Under the pieces are notes generated by a model. It was not told the DNA's origin and searched no databases. It worked only from the letters and a program-made list of their open reading frames with translations. Positions 13,701-24,950 of a stretch of DNA of 64,000 nucleotides are shown piece after piece; within the stretch, counting starts at the first letter, position 1, and each line of letters begins with the position of its first letter. The stretch comes from Nymphaea colorata (taxonomy: Eukaryota > Streptophyta > Magnoliopsida > Nymphaeales > Nymphaeaceae). The DNA lies in NCBI RefSeq assembly GCF_008831285.2, contig NC_045147.1, positions 9,456,334-9,520,333 on the forward strand, given 5' to 3'. The position numbers and the translations under genes were made by a program.

Positions 13701-14899
13701 CCATTTTGGGCCTTTAAAAGTTGTGCGGTTGGCAACCAATTGAACTGAAGGTGGATGTGCTTAAATGGTATGATAAACTATACCTTGTATTCACACAGGC
13801 ACACAAATACATGCACAAGCTTGTTTCTCTTTGTCACCTAAAAAGCACATGATAGTGACCGCAACCAATGGCCTAAAATCAATTATTTCCTAAGTCCAAG
13901 TTCGAACTTGTTTGAAGGTATATTAACATGTAGATTGACCAGTGACATTGACAAACATAACCTATGATCGAACTGAGATAGTCATAGAACCATATTTCCA
14001 TTGCCAACAATAACATAGTTTGCTTTAATGCCCTCAAATTATTAAAGAAAAATTGGTCAATGTGCCATAAGGATTGGATCCAATAGACAATTTCAAAGGG
14101 CTCCTATGTGGGGAGACATAGTAGAAACTAGAAAGCACCGTTAATATTTCTCCTTGCAAGACCCTTGCCAGTTAGAAAAACATGAAAGTAAGCACAAATT
14201 AGAAAAGTAGATTGCAGCATTGAACTCAGTGCTCCACATGGCTTTAAGTCTCAATCACTATCTATTAGTCAGCATTTCCATTTTGTTCTAGACCAGCATC
14301 AATTGGCCAACATATCAAACTGCTATCAAGCAGATTAAGAAAATGTTCAAGCACACACTTATTCTGTTTAGCTAACATGTAACGTGCACAATCTCTACTG
14401 TTGGTCAAGCATTAACATTGCAGAACCGATCAGTAAGCAGCTAGTAGACTTTTGCTGTAAAATAAGAAAAATAAAAGATCCGATGGTGGACTTTTTCAGA
14501 AATTTCTACCACCTCACCTTAAGCTCATCTTCATTACCGACTGTGGAGTAGCTGGCTCCAAGTCTTGGAGCTTTGACTCTAAATGCCTTTCCTGTGTGCC
14601 AAAAAAAAAATGGATACCATTAAGCAAATGTGAGAAGGTTTTACACTGCTAGAACTTGATCGATTTCATTTTTAAAGCATCAAGTAAAATATCATCCCCT
14701 GAGAAAGAAAAGTAGACAACTACCAGATGCTATTTCCTGTTGCAGGCTATCAACAATTAGCATGTAGCAAATTCTGTAGATTGAATCAATCTAAGTTTAC
14801 AAAATAAGACAGCATGAGAATCGAGGATACCGGATCTCCTGGTCCATGAGCGCTGCCGTTGCCATTCTCATACCTCCTGGTGACAGTAGTCGTAGCCAT
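4784..14899 (-). CDS. CSI1: CELLULOSE SYNTHASE INTERACTIVE protein (CSI1/POM2-type), armadillo repeats plus C2
   Basis: Seven coding exons join in frame across GT-AG sites: 14899-14831, 14591-14518, 13444-10393, 10157-7610, 6627-6173, 5124-5008 and 4924-4784. The total is 6456 nt, or 2151 residues plus stop, against about 2150 for Arabidopsis CSI1. Family landmarks are the N-terminal [10 protein letters not shown] segment, [77 protein letters not shown] and [18 protein letters not shown]. Armadillo repeats fill roughly residues 60-2025. A C2 domain starts near residue 2029 ([13 protein letters not shown]), runs through [12 protein letters not shown], and ends [10 protein letters not shown]. 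In Arabidopsis CSI1 links cellulose synthase complexes to cortical microtubules at the plasma membrane; C2 domains commonly mediate membrane association. The start was chosen because the small upstream exons extend the frame in the family's pattern; a start at 13428 would drop the conserved leader. No frameshift or internal stop was seen. Paralogue assignment (CSI1 rather than CSI2/3) rests on length and sequence memory. Confidence 0.93.
5125..6172 (-). other. CSI intron 5 (1048 bp)
   Basis: The intron is bounded by AAG/GTGAGATC (donor, 6173/6172) and GATGCAG/ATTG (acceptor, 5125/5124), phase 0, inside the C2 domain. AT-rich non-coding sequence; no repeat or RNA gene recognised. Confidence 0.85.
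6628..7609 (-). other. CSI intron 4 (982 bp) containing a possible MITE
   Basis: The intron is bounded by CTG/GTAAGC and TTCATAG/TTGC, phase 1. Between 6914 and 7213 the sequence is strongly AT-rich and ends in an imperfect inverted pair, GTCACAAATAT at 6914-6924 and ATATCTGTGAC at 7203-7213. It also contains internal palindromic pieces built on AAAATCTCATGATTTT. No clear target duplication was found, so an inserted element is only suspected. Confidence 0.5.
13445..14517 (-). other. CSI intron 2 (1073 bp)
   Basis: The intron is bounded by TTAAG/GTGAGG (14518/14517) and TAATTTCAG/GGAACG (13445/13444), phase 2. It separates the short N-terminal exons from the first giant armadillo exon. No repeat or gene recognised; the frame at 13451-13735 is a chance ORF. 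Confidence 0.8.
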
Positions 14900-15632
14900 C
14901 TTTCCTTCAGGCTATGCAACAGCCCAGTGAACACTGGCCTCTATACAGCAGACCCGAGGACAGTCTAGGCTATGCAGCTAATCAGTCTGCAATATCACAA
15001 ATAACAAGTTGTAACTGGAGGAAGCTACCGAAAGGAGAAATCTGGTAACTCGCCCTGCAAATGCAGCATTAGATCTTTCTTTGTTCATGCTATTTCCCCG
15101 AGCTGAGACTTCAATTTCCACTGCATTGACTTCTTAATCCAAGATGGCCTAGAAACACCGGATCCCGCAGAAAACAAACAGAGAAAAGAAAGGAATTGCA
15201 GTGGTCAGTCATGACGCAAATGCAACAGCACGAAATTCACACGGATCGCAGAGTTCCAGGAATAAAGCAAGTAACAACAGCAGAATTGGATGTCCAAAAC
15301 CCTGAATCCATAGCGAGAAACCCCAGATCCGGAACAGACAAGAAAGAATGTAATAATTCCTTGCCGATTCCACAAGAAACAGCCGCAATTTCCCAGTTTC
15401 TGCCTCAGATTTACTCCCGATGAAAAAAAGACGACAAAAGCGCTCCCGATTTATTAGAAAATCGTTCGGTTCGGTAGCTGAAAATCAGGAAAAACAAATG
15501 GGATCGCACTACAACCTAGAACGAAACTTGATTGAACTATAGCCTTACTAGAGACCCGAATCCAGATCAGATCGATCCCGCCGCCATGCTAAATGAAACG
15601 AATTGGGAGAGAAAAAAGGAGAGATCCTCACC
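14900..15632 (-). promoter_or_regulatory. CSI 5' leader with a probable UTR intron
   Basis: On the minus strand a good acceptor (TGATATTGCAG) ends at 14987, giving a leader exon 14986-14900 just before the ATG. A donor (GCGAG/GTGAGG) lies at 15632/15631, so a leader intron of about 645 bp (15631-14987) is likely. The upstream leader exon would start somewhere in 15650-15900 and is CT-rich on the transcribed strand, with a (CT)n run at 15690-15706. Splicing is inferred from sites only. I see no convincing TATA box. Confidence 0.5.
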
Positions 15633-15910
15633 TCGCATTGAAGAACCATATGCACTAGCATGAGTCCACACACGAAGGGATGGATCGGGGGAGAGAGAGA
15701 GAGATGTTTGTTGTTCTTCTCGTTTGGAATGATGAGCAGGCTGTCTTCGCCCTCCCACTCTCTCCCTCGCTTCGTCACTCCCACACTTCTTCGTCTTGGA
15801 TGGGAAAGAGAGCCTTGTTTATTAGTAGGCGTGAGGATGATTCCTTCTTCTTGTTGACGTCCGGCCTCTCCCACTGCCGACAATTTCACTACCCACTCTT
15901 CCAACTCTAA

Positions 15911-17034
15911 TTCCCCTACCCCGCACGGCGGTGGCTCGGATCCGGATTCCTCGCTCCAGTGTTTGAGTCCACCCGTGATCTAGCTGTCATTAGGCACGGG
16001 TACGTCCAGCAATTGTGAGCCCGATTTAGGCTTCCTATGCTGTGACTCAAATTCTAATGGTCTCCTCTGGCTCACGAAAAAAGAGACATTCCCATTTTCT
16101 GCTTACTTTTGCGAGCTTATATCAATTTTAAATTTATAATTGAAACAAAATTAATGAAAAATTCTGTTTTACTTTTCTTTTGTATTTGATACCTGGAATT
16201 GTGATTTAGAATTGAAAGTGATGTGTTTGACAAAAAAAGAAATTAAAATTCTAAAATTAATGAATTAAAAACATGATAACATGTACCTTAGAAAATTTGA
16301 AAAAACCCTAAAATTTTGAAATCATAATTTCATTTCTTATAATAAAATCATAATTTTAAAATTTTGATTCAACAACGAGCTTGTAATTCTAAAAGCGAAA
16401 TTCATTTATTAATAATACAATTTTCATCTCCTCATAAATGAGCATTTTAGTTCTAAAATTCCGTAATTCGAACCTCATAGACATCCGTTTTAAGTACCAC
16501 TTCAAATAAATACTTAAAAGTGAAATCCATTTGAAAAACACGATAAAGCATACTTCATGAGTTTATTAGTTTCTAAAAACCCCACCCGAGCCAACTCGGA
16601 TCGCTACCTAGCCACGAGTTAAGGTTTGCTTGACTTGCCCCTAACTCGCCCTTGACTTGGACCGACTCACCACTAACTCGGCCTGACTCACCCTTGACTT
16701 TGCCCGACTCGATCTAACTCGGTCCTGACTCACTTGATTCAAGTTATTTTAAAACTCAATTGAGTGGACGAGTCGACTCACCAACCCGGTGACCCTGTCA
16801 TCAACTGATCCGAGTCACAAGTTTGCCAACTATGTTGCGGAAAACCTTGTGAAGCTAGTGATAAATAACTCAACACTACTAACTTTCAAGGTAATCGTTT
16901 GATTGCCCTTGCTCAAACCCCCAATCCATAAGGCGCCTCACCCTTCTTCCTCTCTCTCCCTTGTTCTCTACAGCTTCTGCCGCTTCTTGCTGGTCTTTGC
17001 TGCTTTTGCTTTTTGTGCTCAGGTCTATGCTGGT
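15911..17034. other. AT-rich upstream region with a degenerate ACTCG repeat
   Basis: No gene is seen. Positions 16100-16480 are A/T-rich with many short inverted AAAATTTT-type pieces. Positions 16580-16800 are a degenerate array of CTAACTCG/TGACTCAC-like units of about 15-25 bp, similar in flavour to the interior of the MITE at 3150. The promoter of the CSI gene should fall in the right-hand end of the gene side (15700-16100), but no specific site can be supported. Confidence 0.5.
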
Positions 17035-17216
17035 CAGCGGCGGAGTTACATATAGACTTGTGTGGGAAGTTGCCCACCCCAGCCCCTCAATCTTCGTTCA
17101 TTTTTACATTAAGGTCTTCTAATATCTATTTTGTTATATATGTAAGTACTCCTTTTAAGTATAAAAAAAAAATGTGAATTGTTGCCCTTTAGAAAAATTT
17201 TCTGTCTCCGCTAGTG
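17035..17216. mobile_element. Short hAT-like MITE (182 bp)
   Basis: The ends are related inverted repeats: CAGCGGCGGAG at 17035-17045, and CTCCGCTAGTG at 17206-17216, whose complement is CACTAGCGGAG. Flanking 8-mers are ATGCTGGT (17027-17034) and CCGCTGGT (17217-17224), 6 of 8 matching. The same termini and the internal TTGCCCAC..CCAGC stretch recur inverted in the element at 24636-24950, which has a perfect 8-bp target duplication and supports this call. Confidence 0.65.
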
Positions 17217-17810
17217 CCGCTGGTGAGCGTGTTAAGGAGGTTGAAGGGCTCACACACATCTTCCTCTCCAGAAATCCTAACAGTGACCTCATCTCTGATT
17301 AGAATAGTTGCAGAAAAATTCTGTCTTCTTCAAAATTGTCAACAAGATAGGCGCTTATGGTTCATTTACAATGATCCAAAAGATGAAGAAACGAAATTGG
17401 TTTTGTTAATAGTGTTTTAGTTGGTTATTATGATAAATGTTACACCTGCTTTGCTCCGATTTATTTTGTATGCTAGTCGCTTTACTTTCATTTATTGGTT
17501 CGTTTCAACTCTCTGCTTTTTCACTTCACCATCTGCCATTGTACCTTCCACCCCACTCGGCTCCTCTCACATTCTTTCCATACGTATTCATTTTCTTTTT
17601 TGGGTTTTTGCATTCTTTCTAACTGTGACTGCAGCATCAAACGGAAATAATTTTCAATACTTGTAAGCAGAAAATTCTCATTTCCAATCCTTGCAGTGAC
17701 AACTCCGTTTGCTATAAAAAAAAAAAAAGTCACTAATATGCAAATTAAAGTGCAATGGAGTTGGTTGGTTTTATGAAGCACTGGAAATAGGCTCGGTATC
17801 ATATGAGGTC
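17217..17810. other. Non-coding intergenic DNA
   Basis: No recognisable gene or element. Short frames at 17214-17802 on both strands lack codon regularity and homology that I can see. A poly(A) tract sits at 17717-17728. Confidence 0.5.
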
Positions 17811-17975
17811 GTTTAGCAATAATAACACATTGTACAATGTTGTTGTCTCATTAATATTTATCAAAAAATAAGGTAGATTCATGACATACTATAACACACT
17901 ATTTTATAAATTTGCCTTATTTTTTTAGATAAATTTATAAAGCAGTGATGGTGTGTCATCTGATATCAAACGCCC
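17811..17975. mobile_element. Palindromic AT-rich MITE, family shared with 55087-55201
   Basis: The right end reads TGATATCAAACGCCC and the left end GTCGTTTAGCAATAATAACA. The middle folds on itself (ACACACTATTTTATAAATTTG... against ...AAATTTATAAAGC). The element near 55087-55201 has the same architecture and similar wording (CACTATAACATATTATTCCATAAAT, CTTACTGCCAAAC). Exact ends and target duplication could not be fixed. Confidence 0.45.
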
Positions 17976-18112
17976 TCCTTGAGAACAAGAGGTTGGGTGA
18001 GTGAAGAGACCATGCCCACATTAAAATAGAGAGTCTTCCCCCTATGAACATGTACCCTACCCAATGGTGGGTCCACTGGGCGTGGATCCAAATAAGGGTC
18101 TGAGACAGGTTA

Positions 18113-18145
<33 letters not shown>

Positions 18146-19790
18146 TCCATGCATATTCAGCTTATCTAAAGTTAACCATTTGGGTTCATCCACAATGTCT
18201 AATTGTCTAAGCCGATTACTAGCCGTGGCCAGCCCTTAAGAACTTATATTATGAAGTTCCAAACTGGAACCAGCTCAGGTTGTTCAGCCACGTGCGATGT
18301 GGACACTGGACCTGGGTTCGTAAGACGAACCCCGTAGACAACCAACCCACTAAGCTTGTCAGAATGGTCCGTGGCCTTTAAGCAAAATATAAAGATACAT
18401 ACAATCGTCCTCAAGTTCGAGGATTGACTTTAATGAACTTTACAAGTGTTCGTCCGGAAGCATGGATTAATTATTTCTGTTGTTACAAAGCTGCGGCAAG
18501 TTCTTGGCCGAAATTTAGGGTATGAAACGAATCGGAGAAAAGACAAGTTTCTGGTTAGACATGCGTTTGTCCAGCACGAATTTGCGATAACATAAGGCTA
18601 ATTATGGGAAAGAAAAGGACAAGGTTGCCACTCGAAGTTCCTTTCCATTAATTTAGACAGGCAAAAATGAAACGCATGACGTAAACACGGGCCCAAATTT
18701 GGAAGAAAGGGTCATTTTCATCCTTTGAATAAAAAAGCCGATTGCAGTATCCGATTTGATTGAATCAAATCCAATTTCGGACTTGCATTTTGAAAGCGAA
18801 CAACAGCGGTAAAACGTCGAGAATTCAAGATTTCTACATAGTTGAGTTGGACCTTAAATTGGACCCAAAGTTGGATCCAAATACACGAACCATGTATTGA
18901 ATCCAATCATTAACTGGGATCTTTTCCTTTTATCAGATATGCTTATTTGCCAACCTTAACAGGCCAATGCACGCCTGTTCCCACAATATTGGTGTCGCTA
19001 TAACATATCATGGGAGGACTACAACCACCATATATATCACTTTTCTTTTACAAATATTTTGGTTGTTTCACACTATAGACACGAGCTTGCTTTTCATGTC
19101 ATGCTGTAGAGATGGGAACTGAAGACATGTTTGACACTTTTTATTGGAGGGGCATTTTGATAATTTTATAGGACAATGTTTTCCGGATTCCATTATTTTC
19201 ACTTATAAGGGAGGTTCTTCTATTTAATTATACAATTTTTTTTTTTTTTTTTTTTGTCTGGGCCATAACATATAACGTGCTTAGACACCATTAGATATAA
19301 AAGAATAAAGATGAATTGCATGGGATTTTGTTCAATTTTACAAACTACAGATGCCCAAGTACTAGAAGCAATGTTGTTAAATGCAACGTGGTGAGCTAAG
19401 TTTTTTGAGGCCATGTGAAGTGAGACGAAGCAACGGAAAGCGTAACCTTTACAACCAAAACTTGGAACCATTCAAAAGTTTTTGTAAATCATTTTCTGTA
19501 ATTATTTTTTAAGAAAATGTGGCGTCGTTAACATTTTATTACAACATTGTTTCTAGAATATACAGACAATAATGGGGCAAATTTAAAATTGCTTACAAAA
19601 TCTACTCCAAAGTCTAACCCCTTACCAAATCCAATGGCTCACTTTACTTTTTGTCCTCTTCTTAAAATTTTTTGTTTTCTCTCTTTTGTCTTTCTGAGTT
19701 CCTCTCTACCGAAAGTGCCATGGCTGCCTCCGGCCACCAGCAGACCTATGGCCACCAACGCACGACGGCGGCGAGGTATTCAACAACCAG
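17976..19790. other. Non-coding intergenic DNA
   Basis: No gene recognised. Contains an (AT)n microsatellite at 18117-18142 and a poly(T) run at 19239-19255. Confidence 0.55.
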
Positions 19791-19991
19791 GGTAGGATTC
19801 TTTTCAATTTATTTTTCTTATCTATTAAAATCTTTGTTATTTGTGATATTTTTCAAAATTTTCTTGTGATAGACCTCACACGTAGTTTTAGGGTAGGATT
19901 CTTTTTTATTTGTTTTTCTTATCTATTAAAATCTTTGTTATTTGTGATATTTTTCAAAATTTTCTTGTGAAAGACCTCACACGTAGTTTTA
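19791..19991. repeat. 101-bp tandem duplication
   Basis: GGTAGGATTCTTTT begins at 19791 and again at 19892. Both units run through CTTATCTATTAAAATCTTTG and end ACCTCACACGTAGTTTTA. The copies differ at a handful of positions. Confidence 0.85.
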
Positions 19992-19999
19992 TGCAAGAC

Positions 20000-20316
20000 T
20001 AAGGTGGGCACCCGGCCAGGCGGCCGTGGGTACTCAACTCGACTTGGGCTCGGGCTTGGGCTTGAAAAAAAGGACATCGGGTTGGTTGGATAATTTATTG
20101 GGCTGGCTCGATTGGACTCGATATTTTTTTAATATTTATTTTATTAATTTATATATATATATATATATTATTTTATTATCATTAATTATGTTTATATATT
20201 ATTTTATATGAAAATATATATTTTTTAATTTAATCGAGTTAGGTTTTGGGTTTTGAGTGTCAGGTTGGAAGTCCTACTCCTTATCAAAGCCTGGCTCGGC
20301 TCGATGCCTAGGCCTA
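20000..20316. mobile_element. MITE with GC-rich ends and AT-rich centre (family member 1)
   Basis: It starts TAAGGTGGGCACCCGGCC and ends GGCTCGATGCCTAGGCCTA, an imperfect inverted pair. The centre (20120-20230) is almost pure A/T with an (AT)n run. Flanks TGCAAGAC and TACCAAAC agree at only 5 of 8 positions. Identified mainly by likeness to the element at 20912-21156. Confidence 0.5.
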
Positions 20317-20911
20317 TACCAAACAACTCGTTGTTGATTTTTTTTTTTTTTTTTTTTTTGATATGGCGTGTTTTTTTGATATACTTTTTAAAGGCAACTG
20401 GGGCCTCAGCTCTTCCCCAACCTCTCCTTTCTCTTTTTTTTTCTATCTTTAAAGAGTCAAAAATAGGCAACGTCGGAAAAGGGCGTTAGTGATGAGACTT
20501 GAGAACGCGTGTCAGCCCGCCAAGAACAAGAGAGAGAGATAGAGAGAGAGAATGGAAGAAAGGAGGGTGACACGAGAACAATACTTCTTAGTATCCCCAT
20601 ATCATTTTTTAGGAATCAAACCTAAAATGTGGCTACAACATAACACTCAATTCAACTGGACGTGGCTACAACATAACAGTCAATCCAACTGGTTGCGCTA
20701 CCTATCACTTGGTATAGAGAGAAAGAAAGGAAGATAAATTTACACCATTTAAAAAAAAAAAAAATCGTTTCACCCTAATAACGCATGCTCCGAAGCAATT
20801 ACACCACCTGTCTAGGTGTTGAATCATTTTTCATTGTGATGTGTACGCCTCGCACCTTGAAGCACATGCATTTAACAGCACTGATTAGAAGTTATTTGTT
20901 CATGCTATGAG
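20317..20911. other. Non-coding intergenic DNA
   Basis: No gene is seen. Poly(T) at 20339-20359, GA repeats at 20530-20552, and a short duplication of GTGGCTACAACATAACA at about 20629 and 20662. Confidence 0.5.
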
Positions 20912-21156
20912 TAAGGGTGGGTATCGAGCCGGGCCGGCTCGGCTCGGGTCCCGTTTCGAGCCTAGCCCGGGCCGGCCTATTTAAATTAAATTTTTTTTTA
21001 ATTATAAAATAATATTTTTAATATAAAATGTATTTATTAAGAATAAAAAATATTATTAAAACAAAAAAATTTATAAAAAATATATATTTTTTTAAGTTAT
21101 CGGGCCTAAACGGGCCGGGCCGACCCGGCGGTGGAACGGCCCGACGCCCAGCCCTG
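20912..21156. mobile_element. hAT-like MITE with perfect 8-bp target duplication (family member 2)
   Basis: An exact target duplication GCTATGAG flanks the element (20904-20911 and 21157-21164). The left terminus TAAGGGTGGGTATCGAGCCG pairs with CGGCCCGACGCCCAGCCCTG on the right, with one gap and three mismatches. GC-rich arms enclose an A/T core at 20985-21100. No coding capacity. Confidence 0.8.
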
Positions 21157-22100
21157 GCTATGAGGTCAATTTTGACAGATTTAATTATATAGGTGTTTTT
21201 TTTTGTTAATATTCGTTTAGTAGAAAAGGTATAATGGATTAAATACTTTCAGTTGATGTCTCGTTCATGTTTTACCAGATGCCTGCTGCCAAAAGGCTTA
21301 TCACATCAAATATACTTTCAAGCAGATGAAAAATCTGGCTCAAACCGCCTAGCCAGCTAGCATTCGCCAAGGAAATACACTGAATTCTTTTGCAAAAGAG
21401 GTTCAACCCGGTGCAATTTTCAGCAGAAAAAGCGATCAAATGGTAAAAGAAAAATGCGAAGAGTATGGAAGCATTGTCCTCAAATGACTTACATGCAGTG
21501 AATGAAGAAAAAGGAATTAAAACACAGAACAGACTATAACTGATGGAGAAACTTTGGGTAAGGAAAAGGACAACAGCTGAGCGGGTGCATGGTCACTGTC
21601 AAGCTGGAGGATATCAATGGCGTTATGTTATTCTGTTCTCAAAAACACGATCGCTATACTGTCTCAGGCAATCAATATTTATTAATTGGGTTTAATTTCT
21701 CATCACCCACCGCATGATATAATATGCAAGGAACGGCTTTTCTGTACCTTCGTTTTCCTGAATTTCATTTATTTATTTTCTCCCTCATAATAATACGTCT
21801 ATTAACTTTTCTGGGCGGTCGAGTCCTTTTCAGCTGGATCGCAGCCGCAACATGTACAGTAGTTAGCAACAAGCCGAAACGACAAACATAGGAAGTTCAA
21901 ATCCAATTCAAAATTCTTACGTGTTTGTCAAGATTCGACAGATCAGGCTGACATGATTAAGTAGATCATTTCAATTATAATTTTAAAATCTTAACAGGAG
22001 CTAAAAGATAGTTTTTCAAATTTTTTATACAAGTTAAACTAAAATTTTTAAAATTTACATGTAAAATTTTGATTTTCTAAAAGTCAGAAGGGGAGCCCAT
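21157..22100. other. Non-coding intergenic DNA
   Basis: No gene or element recognised; A/T-rich towards 22000-22080. Confidence 0.5.
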
Positions 22101-22221
22101 TAAGGGTGGGCATCGGCCGGCCCGATGTCCGAAACTCGGGCCTACACAAAACTCAGGTCCGAGCTTCGCTCGGCTATAATAAAAAAAATATTTAATTTTT
22201 TTGAATATAAAATATATTTTA

Positions 22222-22283
<62 letters not shown>

Positions 22284-22380
22284 TGTTATTAAGCCGGATT
22301 AAGCCCCCATCAGGCCGATACGAGCCAACCTATGAGGCCAGGACCCAAGCTACCCGGTACCTGCTGCCAACCCGACCCTA
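22101..22380. mobile_element. MITE of the same GC-end/AT-core family (member 3)
   Basis: It begins TAAGGGTGGGCATCGGCCGG and ends AACCCGACCCTA. The core holds an (AT)n microsatellite of about 55 bp (22223-22279). The 8-bp flanks (GAGCCCAT, TTTAAATA) do not match, so one edge may be eroded. Confidence 0.6.
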
Positions 22381-24103
22381 TTTAAATACAGCCAAAGATC
22401 AAATTAGCTAATTAGATTCAGATTCAAACCTGGTCTGCTGATTATGCAAGATCTAATTAAGAGATTTAGAAATCCCAGCACTTAAACTGCATCTCTCCAA
22501 TTCCTTGGTTATTATTTTGAGGATAAATTCTTTTCTCTCTTTTCTCATGTCCAATGAGATCAATTTGAAAAGGGCAGAATTACGATCAGTTAATGACTCT
22601 TATGACGTGCAGAAATCCCAGTTGATATTGAACCCAGTTAGCTGGTTTGGGTGCATGCCTCTGTATAATTGGTGCCAGTAATCTGGGTTGGACCTGGATC
22701 CGATCGGCACAAACCCATTAATCTTCAGGTTCAAATCCCAGGTCAGGTTGCCTTTACTGTTCGGAGCCAGGTAATTAGGTGCACGACATTTTTTTACCAG
22801 TTCACCAAACGTCCTAATTAAATAAAAACCACATTTGTAAAGGCAAGATTATGGAAATGCATGCAAGTCAATTCCACTTTTGGAAAGAATTCTCTTATTG
22901 GAGTGCTCACTTATCGAACCCTACCCACACATGATCTATCATCTACTCATCGGTATTCCACAAAATGTGAATTTGGCGTTGATAACTATGAATTCCTAAA
23001 GCAATTAAGAACCCAAAAAAGAAAAAATATAACAAACTTTTACTACTTGAAGAGCCAATTAGCAATGGTAACGGCAACACTTCATATGTCTCCCTTCAAA
23101 AATTCACAGGACACTTTTTTAACATTGTTTCTTGAATTTATTTCATAAATTTTTGAAGCAAATTTATGGTATCAAACAACTCTTAACTTACATGAAAAAA
23201 ACCATTTTATAGAGCATATGTAAAGTCCTTACGGTAGGCGCTGAATTAAATGCAATTCGTTGACTTGAGCTTGCTTGTGAATATAAAAGGAATAATTTAC
23301 ATAAATAGTGGCCACCGACCGACTTAATAACAATCAACGCCAGCTGATCGCAGACCTAAATGGATGGATAGATGGCCACCGAAGATGTAGCAATTGGTTT
23401 GGTCATCGCAACCAAAACCGTATGTCCTTTTGAAGTCGGGAAGATAGCCTGATTTCACGACCGCTTAGGCGTGGGTTTGAATTTGTTGCACATTAAAGTA
23501 AAACCATACTTGGTTGGGTCGAGGGAGATTGACCATCAGTTCAATTGTGAAACACTAGCTACTTAGCTCTCGTGATCTCACTTTTAATATTAAAAAATTT
23601 AGATAAAAAAATCAACTAAAATGCATTGAGAATAATACTAAAAAATGACGAAACTTGCCCATAAAACATTACATATCTGAGCACGTTAACACTAATCCTA
23701 GCTAGGAGTCCATATGATGATATTGTAAAGATGGATGGTTTTTTTCTTTTTTTTTTTTCTCTTCCCCCTTATTTCACTTCTGAGAGTTGTTGTACCATAT
23801 ATTGACTGATACCCACCTACAACTTAAATTCGAATAGTTTGTGGTACTTTTTTAGTGATATTGGAATGTCCAGTGCCTCGTGCATGCGTGATGACTGATG
23901 AGTGTTTTAACTTTTTTTTTTTTTGGTGGGGGGGGGGGGGGGGAAACACATGTTTAAGGAAATGATTTAGGCAACTTAAAAATATAACATTTTGATATTA
24001 TTTTTTAGTAAATGATTCATACTAATAAATTACATAAAAGAAGAAAAGATACATATTTTTGACTTGTATTTTTAAATACTAATTAAATACCAACCTTTTG
24101 TAG
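22381..24103. other. Non-coding intergenic DNA with a poly(T)/poly(G) junction
   Basis: No gene recognised. At 23912-23943 a T run passes into GGTGGGGGGGGGGGGGGGG, an unusually long G homopolymer. The 95-residue frame at 22861-23148 has no family resemblance. Confidence 0.5.
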
Positions 24104-24635
24104 TTTAAACTACTTAATTAATTTGAAACGAAATTAATTAGAAAATAAAATATTGAGATGAACTATAGGCAGGGCATGAGTATATGTTTGGCACCTGCAT
24201 AAGAACCCTCACTTTATTTGAAAAAGAACATTGCTTCTGGCTACAAGACTTTTGAGGTGACATATATTCACAGCAGTATCACTCCATCAAATCACAATAT
24301 ATATATATATATATTCAAATGCAATGAATTATCCAAATGATTCGAAGGATTTCAAAAGACCCAACATTTTCCTACCAGAAAATCCGTCTACAACAAATTA
24401 AAAAGAGACTAGTGGAAATCTGCGCGGTTTAGTACTCGAACTAAGTTCGTAGTTGAGAACCTTTTCCCTTATATACAAAAATGCTGTACATTAGGTAAAT
24501 TTCACAGTATTTGGTGGCCTTCAGCTGTTCATTATTGTATAACCTCTCTCCACAGCTGACGTGGCACTTTGCTTCATCGTTATCCAACACTTTGAACTCG
24601 TCAATGCTGTTCATATGATCAATACATCAACAAAG

Positions 24636-24706
24636 CAGTGGTAGTGATGGAGACAGAAAAATTAGAGGAGAACCTATTTACAAACATTCATATCTAGAGA
24701 GGCACC

Positions 24707-24782
<76 letters not shown>

Positions 24783-24814
24783 CCTATTTACAAACATTCA
24801 TATCTAGAGAGGCA

Positions 24815-24856
<42 letters not shown>

Positions 24857-24950
24857 AAAATATTAAATTTGTGAATGTAAAAGTAAAATAATTTTAAGGA
24901 GCTGGTGTGGGCAACCGCCACACCAGCCCCACATGTAGCTACGCCCACTG
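24636..24950. mobile_element. hAT-like MITE with perfect 8-bp target duplication, absent from copy B
   Basis: A direct repeat CAACAAAG flanks the element (24628-24635 and 24951-24958), and copy B holds a single CAACAAAG at the corresponding site (32929-32936). The termini CAGTGGTAGTGATGG and GTAGCTACGCCCACTG form a short inverted pair and match the element at 17035-17216 in the opposite orientation. The interior contains a duplicated AACCTATTTACAAACATTCA block separated by long (AT)n tracts (24709-24778 and 24818-24854). Confidence 0.85.
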
